Shown: in pieces, positions 58,801 to 64,000 of the stretch | Position numbering within the stretch: position 1 is the first letter of the stretch | How the letters are laid out: every line of letters begins with the position of its first letter | The notes under the pieces: generated by a model | Seen by the model: only the letters and a program-made list of their open reading frames with translations | Databases searched by the model: none | Told to the model about the DNA's origin: nothing | Made by a program: the position numbers and the translations under genes | Source of the DNA: Paenibacillus_G elgii_A | GTDB lineage: Bacteria; Bacillota; Bacilli; Paenibacillales; NBRC-103111 | Reading direction: 5' to 3' | NCBI GenBank assembly: GCA_042219835.1 | Contig: JBHJMN010000020.1 | Span: 1-64,000 of the forward strand | Length of the DNA: 64,000 nt

Positions 58801-59842
58801 CCTGGGTGACTGTCTTCTCGTTGTAATTGTACTTGATTTCCCAGTCGATCGTTTGCGTGTAGGTATCATATTTCGGCGACGATTTGTCCAGAGCCGTGCC
58901 GCGCTGCACCGTGACGGTGGCTGTAGCGCTTGTCGGCTGAATGTTGCTGCCTTCAAATGTCGCCTTGTTCACAAATGAAGTTTTGTCTCCGTCGTTAACC
59001 GGCGTCGTGTACTGAATACGGTAAGCCGTTCGAATCGGACTTTCATTAAAGCTGAGCTTTAGGACATTACCTTCTGTGCTCATACTGTACTGACTGCCGT
59101 CCACCGGCGCTCCCTGAACTACGGTGCCGTTCAAGTTTACGTTAAGCTCATATACGGAGACGGTGACCGGAACGCCCAGCCCGGCTGGAATCGGATCGGT
59201 CACGACCGCGTTCTGGACGGCGGCCAGTTCTTTGTTCACATCTACCGTCCAATCGATGCTTTTCGTATTGTAGCCTTTCGCTACGCCGCTTTTTCCGATG
59301 GTTGAAGCAACGTTCGGTTTAAAGTGGAGCGTAAAAACCTGCTCTCCGTCTTTCACCGGAATTTTAATAATCTGTGTCGTACTTCCATTAATCACTTGCG
59401 TATCGAATACTGTCTGGAAAGTCAAAGTACCTCTGATATCCGACAAGTTCTCGATCATGTCCAAGGTCATAATAACCTCATGGCTGTCCCTGATGACCTT
59501 GAATTTCCCAATCGCATCGCTGCCTGACATAAGCGGCTGCTCAGGGATATCGTTGTAAAGCTTGAACTGCTCCGGCAGCTTGAACGTGTACGTATCTCCG
59601 TTCTTGTAACCGTGGCCGTTAGGCAAGGACCAGTTATAGTCCAATTTCACCTTCGAGCCCGGTTCGTATACGTCCTCCGTTACCACATTACCGGACTTGT
59701 CGTACACCGCCATCGTTACGCTATCGATAATGTTGCTGGAAATCGCGGCTGCATGAACCTGAGGCGAGAAGCCGAATGCATACAGCGCCTGCATCATGAT
59801 CAACAGAGCGACGAGTAGCGTACTGATTTTCTTCTTTGCCAT
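55808..59842 (-). CDS. LPXTG-anchored collagen-binding-type adhesin
   Basis: A 1344-residue surface protein. Signal peptide at residues 1-32. Residues 35 to about 880 consist of repeated adhesin modules of the collagen-binding type (segments such as IDWTVDVNK, IDWEIKYNYNE, ITWEVGVNYNG and INWTVLINRG recur about every 130-150 residues). Three Cna-B/SpaA-like repeats follow at about 884-985, 988-1095 and 1099-1190, each with a SGATFELYEKK and GDYVVKETAAPDGYVL core. A Ser/Asp/Gly and Thr/Pro-rich wall-spanning part leads to LPQTG near residue 1311, a membrane helix and a basic tail. Expression depends on the class II c-di-GMP riboswitch upstream. Confidence 0.92.
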   Translation of the reverse strand: MAKKKISTLLVALLIMMQALYAFGFSPQVHAAAISSNIIDSVTMAVYDKSGNVVTEDVYEPGSKVKLDYNWSLPNGHGYKNGDTYTFKLPEQFKLYNDIPEQPLMSGSDAIGKFKVIRDSHEVIMTLDMIENLSDIRGTLTFQTVFDTQVINGSTTQIIKIPVKDGEQVFTLHFKPNVASTIGKSGVAKGYNTKSIDWTVDVNKELAAVQNAVVTDPIPAGLGVPVTVSVYELNVNLNGTVVQGAPVDGSQYSMSTEGNVLKLSFNESPIRTAYRIQYTTPVNDGDKTSFVNKATFEGSNIQPTSATATVTVQRGTALDKSSPKYDTYTQTIDWEIKYNYNEKTVTQANAFLTDLFNDTQELVAGSLHVYQVTIDANGGETLGAELPAASYKVTPEAAAGSNGFKLQFLQDISSAYKIKYQTKANQRVINWAKITNKVTSGSGDSDTATREIYQWVITKSFWEVDYQAKTAVWGISLNEDSQPMTKVVVTDNFPNKGMRLLPGSLAVNEGNKPMNAADYTVDASVPSDQGFKITFNRALNGPVLITYTTEFNMDWLANNATNFLNKATVAWVDVKSKDQTKTVTVTLDPRNEAKNNGFKNGVYDASLKQITWEVGVNYNGKTLAGAVVQDTLESGQKLLDNSLVVYNMNIAADGTPSKGTIVDSTHYNYTVGKDNKLTVTFLKPISAPYYIVFKTSLEGKLIDNKVNNTANVFDGTAPVSKNLTASVNIPHGGEYLNKSGAQNGDKINWTVLINRGQSAVTNAKIVDTPSENQLLLPDTFKLFTTKVDANGKVSKGAALVKEVDYSLEIKTDDSGKQSLELNFLKKLSTAAILEYQSLIIAKDQDKVSNKIAFTGNNETTVTKDTSTSIVVGVSSGSGTIGGVRGSLTVVKVDAANDKTRLGGATFELYRKTGSDKLLVGTLTTDASGTVIFKKLLAGDYVVKETAAPDGYVLDAKEYPVSIKSADGFQLTVANTKLATPEPPVIKGSLTVKKVDSAQNDLLLSGATFELYEKKGAGLKLISTKTTNAGGTVSFDKLPVGDYVVKETAAPDGYVLNSKEHSISIQNTNNVKLTVTNEKVSTPKPPTPTTPTTPPAVQGMLTVKKVDSAQNDLLLSGATFELYEKKETGLTLIGTKTTDASGTVVFDKLPAGEYVVKETVAPTGYVLDSKEHPVSIKTADGYSLTVTNAKSSSDSGSSDSGSSDSGSSGSSGSSGPSSPTTTITTTTTTPNSTSMGVQPDGNKPNDNETIDSNPEVPLGPPTVDPSQNGDKTTPPNLSKNPEKPDGNETIELANREVPLGNPPSDKTKKETLPQTGESNPVYIQLAGVALVLLGFMMRRKFMKNT

Positions 59843-59884
59843 TACCTCTTTACCACCTCCGAATAATTACTTCCTGGAAAATAA

Positions 59885-59912
59885 CAAAAAACACCCTTCG
59901 CATGAAAGGGTG
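59885..59912 (-). terminator. riboswitch-controlled terminator before the adhesin gene
   Basis: On the minus strand CACCCTT and AAGGGTG form a 7-bp stem with a 7-nt loop, followed by TTTTTTG. Its left arm begins inside the 3' strand of the c-di-GMP-II aptamer P1, so aptamer and terminator should compete. It lies 43 bp before the adhesin start codon. Confidence 0.85.
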
Positions 59913-59983
59913 GTCCGGTTGCACTACTAGCTCCATCGAATCCAAGTGCCCAGATACAGATCCGATATCATCGCTTACCATGT
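59911..59983 (-). ncRNA. cyclic di-GMP class II riboswitch
   Basis: On the minus strand the conserved class II aptamer core is present: an ATGAT segment, TGGGCACTTG (59943-59952), a variable hairpin, and TAGTAGTGCAACCGG (59915-59929), followed by ACC. These blocks match the structurally characterised Clostridium acetobutylicum aptamer by memory. P1 pairs TGGT with ACCA at 59911-59914. The terminator stem shares two bases with P1, so ligand binding probably prevents termination and switches the adhesin ON; this is inference. Confidence 0.92.
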
Positions 59984-60079
59984 GTCTAATCATAACTGAT
60001 AATGTCTGGGATTTCTGTGTTGTTTTACACCAAATTTCAAATTTTTTTTAACATCATAAAATGCATACGTTTTCAGCTC

Positions 60080-60520
60080 TTAGTTGTGATCGACTAGCGG
60101 AATTAAAGGCTTGTTTTCAATAGGTGACGACATCACAATTAACGTCACGGAATCCCCGTATTTTCCACAAGCGTTGGTAAATTCCTCTAGGGACTGCATC
60201 GATTCGGTTACAACTTTTAGAAGGTAATTATATTGTCCGCTGATTCGGTGGCATTCGATTAGATCAACGGATTGTCTGCAATATTCGACTAACCCTTCGC
60301 AATCTTTTGTTAAAAACATCAAGTACGCGGTAATCGACTTTTTGATTGTAGAGGGGGAAATGACCGCACGATAATTACGTATCACTCCATGTTCCTCCAA
60401 TTTACGGACTCGGTCTGTAACTGCCGGTTGGGACAGGCTTACCAAACTACTGAGCTCCCTCATGGAAATTCTCGCCTTTTCTTGTAAGATCTCGATAATT
60501 TTTTTGTCTGTGTTATCCAT
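60080..60520 (-). CDS. Lrp/AsnC-family transcriptional regulator
   Basis: A 146-residue regulator: helix-turn-helix at residues 4-50 (ISMRELSSLVSLSQPAVTDRVRKLEEHG, two helices with the LSQPAVTDR recognition part), and a C-terminal ligand-binding RAM domain (VVTESMQSLEEFTNACGKYG). It is divergent from the OYE-type reductase gene and may control it and itself. Members of this family sense amino acids or related small molecules. GGAGCG site before the ATG. Confidence 0.9.
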   Translation of the reverse strand: MDNTDKKIIEILQEKARISMRELSSLVSLSQPAVTDRVRKLEEHGVIRNYRAVISPSTIKKSITAYLMFLTKDCEGLVEYCRQSVDLIECHRISGQYNYLLKVVTESMQSLEEFTNACGKYGDSVTLIVMSSPIENKPLIPLVDHN

Positions 60521-60683
60521 TCCAATTCGCTCCTTTAAAAAATAAAGTTCCTGATCTTATATTCCTATTATAATTAGGGAAGTACATTAATGGACCGTTT
60601 TTAATCCATTCAAACCATTGCTTTAACTATATATAATAAAGAAGAATTTGAAAATGATTACTTAGAAAAGATGGAGGGGGAGA

Positions 60684-61694
60684 GTGGGTGTGAGTTTATT
60701 ATTTTCACCAATGAAAATCCGTAATCTGGAACTGAAAAATCGGATTATGATGTCTCCGATGGGCACAGCGTCGGCACTCGAAGATGGAAAGATTACAGAT
60801 TGGCATGTACTTCATTATGGAGCTCGAGCGCTTGGCCAGGTAGGACTCATTATGCTGGAAGTATTGGCTGTCACAAAAGATGGCAGAGATCATGGATCAC
60901 TTGGAATTTGGAGTGACGATCAGGTTACGGAACTGAAACGACTGGTTGCAATGCTGCACCAACAGGGTTCGAAAGTTGGAATTCAGCTTTGGCATGCCGG
61001 TCGTAAATCAAGTTTGCCGGAATTCGCGGTTTCAGCATCCGGCCTTCCTCACCAAGGCAGAGAGAGTCGTATGCTAACGATAGAAGAGATTAAAGATCTG
61101 ATTGAAAGCTTTAAAGCAGCCGCCGCTCGAGCAACCGCAGCCGGCTTCGATGTAATCGAATTGCATGCAGCGCATGGCTATTTGCTAAATGACTTTTTAT
61201 CTTTGTATACGAACAGAAGATCAGATGGTTACGGCGGTTCCTTGAAACGACGATACCGCCTGCTTGGCGAGGTTATTGAATCCATACGCAGCGTATGGAG
61301 CGGACCTCTTTTTGTACGGATATCGGCAGAGGAATATGGGGAGATCGGCAATCGTATCGATGATACGGTTCAATATTCCGCTATGATGAAAGAACAGGGC
61401 GTTGACCTGATAGACGTCAGCAGTGGAGGAGTTCATCCCGAACCCCCAAATACGTTTCCGGGTTATCAGGTTCCGTATTCCGAAGCTATTCGGAGAAGAG
61501 TAGCAATTCCGACAGCAGCTGTAGGCCTAATTAAAAGCGGACTGCAAGCAGAAGAAATTTTGCAAAATGAACGCGCCGACCTTATTGCAATTGGAAGGCC
61601 TTTGCTAAGGGATCCATTTTGGGCTGTTGCAGCAGCCGAGCAGTTAGGTGTGCAATTTGAGGAACCGTTACCCTATAAAGGGCACTGGTTCTGA
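60684..61694 (+). CDS. NADH:flavin oxidoreductase, old-yellow-enzyme family (YqjM-like)
   Basis: A 336-residue FMN-dependent TIM-barrel reductase. FSPMKIRNLELKNRIMMSPM opens the barrel; QLWHAGRKS near residue 100 and ELHAAHGYLLNDFLS near residue 155 carry FMN and substrate-binding His residues; VGLIKSGLQAEEIL and IGRPLLRDPFW near the end bind the phosphate. Single-domain enzymes of this type reduce activated double bonds of enals, enones or nitro compounds. Starts at GTG 60684 or GTG 60690, both after GGAGGGGG. Neighbouring Lrp gene is divergent. Confidence 0.88.
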   Translation: MGVSLLFSPMKIRNLELKNRIMMSPMGTASALEDGKITDWHVLHYGARALGQVGLIMLEVLAVTKDGRDHGSLGIWSDDQVTELKRLVAMLHQQGSKVGIQLWHAGRKSSLPEFAVSASGLPHQGRESRMLTIEEIKDLIESFKAAAARATAAGFDVIELHAAHGYLLNDFLSLYTNRRSDGYGGSLKRRYRLLGEVIESIRSVWSGPLFVRISAEEYGEIGNRIDDTVQYSAMMKEQGVDLIDVSSGGVHPEPPNTFPGYQVPYSEAIRRRVAIPTAAVGLIKSGLQAEEILQNERADLIAIGRPLLRDPFWAVAAAEQLGVQFEEPLPYKGHWF

Positions 61695-61737
61695 AGTGAA
61701 AACATTAAACTTGCATAAACATTTTGGAGACTAAAAT

Positions 61738-61771
61738 GACCGGGATTCCTTACAAATAAGGAGTTCCGGTC
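61738..61771 (+). terminator. hairpin after the reductase gene
   Basis: GACCGG-GA-TTCCTT and AAGGAG-TT-CCGGTC form a long stem with small mismatches and an ACAAAT-type loop. The following TATTACTTT is only moderately T-rich. Confidence 0.55.
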
Positions 61772-61853
61772 TATTACTTTAACACGGAACAGAAGCCGGC
61801 TTTCGGAGCAGCGAAAAGATGTAGAGAGATGTGAAAATTTGTTGTTGACAATA

Positions 61854-61910
61854 TGTAAGCGGATACAATAAAATGATAACAAGAAAACTTTGTTAGTCAT
61901 TTTAACTAAC
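61854..61910 (+). promoter_or_regulatory. promoter, cre box and operator of the ROK repressor gene
   Basis: TGTAAGCGGATACA (61854-61867) differs from the cre consensus at one position and lies inside the promoter (TTGTTG near 61850, TACAAT near 61864-61869). GTTAGT-CATTTTA-ACTAAC (61892-61910) is a perfect 6-bp inverted repeat downstream, a likely autoregulatory operator for the ROK protein, similar in style to XylR operators. Confidence 0.6.
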
Positions 61911-61935
61911 TTATTCGGAAAGGGGGGACAGCGTA

Positions 61936-63114
61936 TTGATTGGCAGAGGCCAAACGGGAAACGCCAAGCTGGTGAAGCACATTAACCGGGAAGGCATTCT
62001 TCATCAGTTGAGAGAAAACCCCCGGGTATCGAGAGCCGATTTGGCGAAATTAACGGAGCTCAGCCGACCGTGCGTATCGGCCTTGGTGGACGAGATGATC
62101 GTGGAAGGCTTGATCAGCGAAGTCGGGTTCGGAGAATCGAAGGGCGGCAGGAAGCCCATCCTTCTGGAATATAACTTTCAAGCTTACGGCGTCATCGGCG
62201 CGGTATTCGAAGGCAGCACCTTACAGTTGGCCATCGCCGACCTGAAGGGGGAGCTGCTGGTTCAGCGCGCGACGTGCCTGCCGCATCCGATGAACGGAGA
62301 GACGGCCATTCAGAGCATTGAGCAAGGGCTTGCGGCGCTGCTGAACGAAAGCGGATTCGATAAAGCAAGGCTGCTTGGCATGGGGCTCGGCTTGCCGGGG
62401 ATTACCCAGCGAAGCGAAGGTACGGTTAGCTACGCCCCCAGTACGGGATGGATGGGGCTGCCCGTGCGGAAGGAGATCGAAGCGGCCTTGGGGCTGCCTG
62501 TGGTCATCGAGAATGATGTTAACTTGATGACGCTCGGCGAATTTCACAAGGGCATCGGCGTCGGGCATTCCAATCTGGTATATATGTATGCAGGAACGGG
62601 GATCGGCGCCGGCATTATGATCGACGGGCAACTATACCGCGGAGCCAAAGAGGCGAGCGGGGAGATCGGCTATATGGTGATCGGTCCGGTCGGGAACCAG
62701 ACCAAGGGAGAATACGGCGTATTCGAGCGCAACTATTCCGTACGGGCCATTCGCGAGAAGGCCAAAGCCATCCTCCCTTCGATGGACGAGAGCGAGAGCA
62801 TCGTCAAGCAAATCGTCGATCAAGCGAAAAGCGGGGGCGAAGCGGCGCAGACGCTTCTCGACGACATTTGCCGGCACTGGACCTACGGCATCGCCAATCT
62901 AACAAGCGTGATGGACCCGGCGCTTCTGATCCTCAGCGGAGAAATGCTGCATATCGGGGACGAAGGGGTTCATAAAATACAACAATGGTTAACCGACTGG
63001 GTTCCTTCCGTTCCCCGGATCGAGATGGCTTCGCTCGGCGATCAGGCGGGACTTATCGGGGCGATTCATTGCGCGCTGGAGGCTTTTCCGTCCACTTCCA
63101 AGCAGCAGCGGTAA
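61936..63114 (+). CDS. ROK-family transcriptional repressor (XylR/NagC type)
   Basis: A 392-residue regulator. Residues 15-75 form a winged helix-turn-helix (SRADLAKLTELSRPCVSALVDEMI), and the rest an ASKHA sugar-binding domain with GMGLGLPGI, IENDVNLMTLGE and YAGTGIGAGIMIDG. The cysteine-rich zinc motif that normally follows the EIGYM segment in ROK proteins (CxCGxxGCxE) is absent; the stretch reads GNQTKGEYGVFE instead. TTG start with GGGGGG upstream. It precedes an ABC binding-protein gene and probably controls it together with CcpA. Confidence 0.88.
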   Translation: MIGRGQTGNAKLVKHINREGILHQLRENPRVSRADLAKLTELSRPCVSALVDEMIVEGLISEVGFGESKGGRKPILLEYNFQAYGVIGAVFEGSTLQLAIADLKGELLVQRATCLPHPMNGETAIQSIEQGLAALLNESGFDKARLLGMGLGLPGITQRSEGTVSYAPSTGWMGLPVRKEIEAALGLPVVIENDVNLMTLGEFHKGIGVGHSNLVYMYAGTGIGAGIMIDGQLYRGAKEASGEIGYMVIGPVGNQTKGEYGVFERNYSVRAIREKAKAILPSMDESESIVKQIVDQAKSGGEAAQTLLDDICRHWTYGIANLTSVMDPALLILSGEMLHIGDEGVHKIQQWLTDWVPSVPRIEMASLGDQAGLIGAIHCALEAFPSTSKQQR

Positions 63115-63149
63115 GCGGCGTTGTCGCTTCCGATGCTGTTTGGCTCAAG

Positions 63150-63163
63150 TGAAGACGCTTACA
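63150..63163 (+). promoter_or_regulatory. cre-like site before the binding-protein gene
   Basis: TGAAGACGCTTACA fits the cre consensus with a single deviation, 31 bp before the ATG at 63194. It suggests that this importer is under catabolite repression. Confidence 0.5.
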
Positions 63164-63193
63164 ATTTTGCATAAAGTACAGGAGGTCAAAACA

Positions 63194-64000
63194 TGACAAA
63201 GAAAAAAGCAACGACTTGGTTAACGGGGGCCGTGCTTAGCATGGCGATGCTGACGGTGACGGCCTGTGGAGGAGGGGCTTCCGACGGCGCTCAAAAGCCG
63301 GAAGACAAATCGTCCGGGGCATCGAAGCCCGAGAAGCAGAAGCTGGTCATTTATACGGCCAGGGATAAGAACGTCGTCGAAGAAATTATTCCCAAATTTA
63401 AAGAGCAAAACCCGGGGATGGAAGTTGAGGTTCTTACCATGGGGGCACAGCAGGTACTGGAGCGCGTGCGCGGGGAGAAAGCGAACCCGCAAGCCGATTT
63501 CTGGTGGGGCGGCACGCAATCGGCGCTGATGACGGCGGCGAACGAAGGGCTGCTTGAGAGCGTCAAACCGAGCTTTGCCGACAAAATTCCGGCGATGTAC
63601 AAAGACAGCCAGGACCGCTGGTACGGCGAAATGCTGCTGCCGGAAGTCATCATGTACAACTCCAAAGCGCTGAAAAAAGAAGATGCTCCCAAAGATTGGG
63701 ACGACCTGCTGGACGCCAAGTACAAGGGCAAAATCATCATTCGCGGCGTGCTTGCTTCCGGAACGATGAGAACGATTTATTCTTCCCTGATTTACCGTCA
63801 AGACGCGAACGATCCGAAGAAAGGGTACGACTGGCTGAAAAAGCTTGACGCCAATACGAAGGAATACGCCCAAGATCCGACCAACCTGTACCTGAAGCTG
63901 GCGCGCGAAGAAGGCACGCTGTCGCTGTGGAACCTGCAGGATATTATGATCCAGAAGGAGCTGCAAAAGCAGCCGTTCGACTTCATTTACCCTGCGAGCG
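63194..64000 (+). CDS. ABC transporter substrate-binding lipoprotein, partial (iron/AfuA-like type)
   Basis: The first 269 codons of a lipoprotein that runs off the window end. Lipobox VTAC with Cys near residue 25, then a Ser/Lys-rich linker and LVIYTARDKNVVEEIIPKF, DFWWGGTQSAL, LLPEVIMYNSKAL and YKGKIIIRG. These fit the ferric-ion/thiamine-type binding-protein family (AfuA/FbpA), many members of which carry phosphorylated sugars or glycerol derivatives rather than iron. An AGGAGGTCA site lies in front of the ATG. The ROK repressor and cre box upstream favour a carbohydrate-linked ligand. Confidence 0.88.

Noticed and set aside
57572..58978. Long plus-strand frames opposite the adhesin gene
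   Set aside because: They are antisense to a well-supported 1344-codon gene, lack start signals, and follow its repeat pattern on the opposite strand.
1..64000. CRISPR arrays, tRNA or rRNA genes, insertion sequences, prophage structural genes
   Set aside because: I looked for regularly spaced repeats, cloverleaf-type arms, transposase motifs and phage structural proteins and saw none that I could support by eye.

Overview
The window looks like a chromosomal segment of a spore-forming Firmicute of the Paenibacillaceae (Paenibacillus or Cohnella type). This rests on G+C-rich coding DNA with strong GGAGG-type ribosome binding sites, many lipoprotein-dependent sugar ABC importers without their own ATPase, a Bacillus-type YdaJKLMN exopolysaccharide operon, an LPXTG adhesin with a class D sortase, and Bacillus-type cre boxes. 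Two stretches (about 1-4.2 kb and 8-11 kb) are clearly more A+T-rich than the rest and carry small, probably mobile or recently acquired genes. No rRNA, tRNA, CRISPR array or insertion sequence was recognised.

Layout. 0.4-4.2 kb: a carbohydrate ABC importer (binding protein and two permeases) with an SGNH esterase. 4.3-7.5 kb: a small transcription unit of unknown nature, then an RtcB RNA ligase paired with a BCS1-like AAA ATPase. 7.6-12.2 kb: an accessory stretch with a tandem pair of related small proteins, a frameshifted gene, two XRE regulators each next to a member of a second small-protein family, a Phd/ParE toxin-antitoxin pair, a PadR-DUF4180 regulator with its operator, and the tail of a lost alpha/beta hydrolase. 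12.2-13.6 kb: a KtrB potassium channel. 13.7-23.5 kb: an IclR-controlled catabolic cluster (class III aminotransferase, amidohydrolase, IlvD/Edd dehydratase, ABC importer, RraA-like aldolase, SDR dehydrogenase) whose substrate I cannot name. 23.6-28.1 kb: pantothenate kinase, a P-loop kinase-like protein, and an orphan histidine kinase facing an orphan REC-SARP regulator. 28.9-36.1 kb: the ydaJKLMN-like exopolysaccharide operon, with a degenerate GGDEF receptor for c-di-GMP. 36.4-37.1 kb: a frameshifted acetyltransferase-like gene. 37.1-49.4 kb: a muropeptide salvage cluster (murQ, a MurK-like kinase, murR, an ABC importer with ATPase, a DUF624 protein, namZ, nagZ, anmK). 49.6-52.4 kb: a PAS fragment followed by sulfide oxidation genes sqr and cstB. 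52.5-59.9 kb: cell-surface genes on the minus strand (SLH-like protein, transglutaminase-like protein, class D sortase, LPXTG adhesin). 60.1-64 kb: an Lrp regulator, an old-yellow-enzyme reductase, a ROK repressor and the start of another importer.

The most striking result is a cluster of c-di-GMP outputs. A class I c-di-GMP (GEMM) riboswitch precedes the transglutaminase-like gene. A class II c-di-GMP riboswitch, coupled to an intrinsic terminator, precedes the adhesin-sortase genes. The exopolysaccharide operon encodes a GGDEF-like membrane receptor that has lost the catalytic motif but keeps the RxxD inhibitory-site motif. Together they suggest that matrix synthesis and surface attachment are coordinated by one second messenger through three different sensors.

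The second notable result is the muropeptide cluster. It replaces the PTS transporter of Bacillus with an ABC importer, and its NamZ- and NagZ-like hydrolases lack signal peptides, so cleavage of imported muro-saccharides is probably cytoplasmic. CcpA-type cre boxes lie in front of several catabolic units, and the one next to the murR promoter matches the consensus fully.
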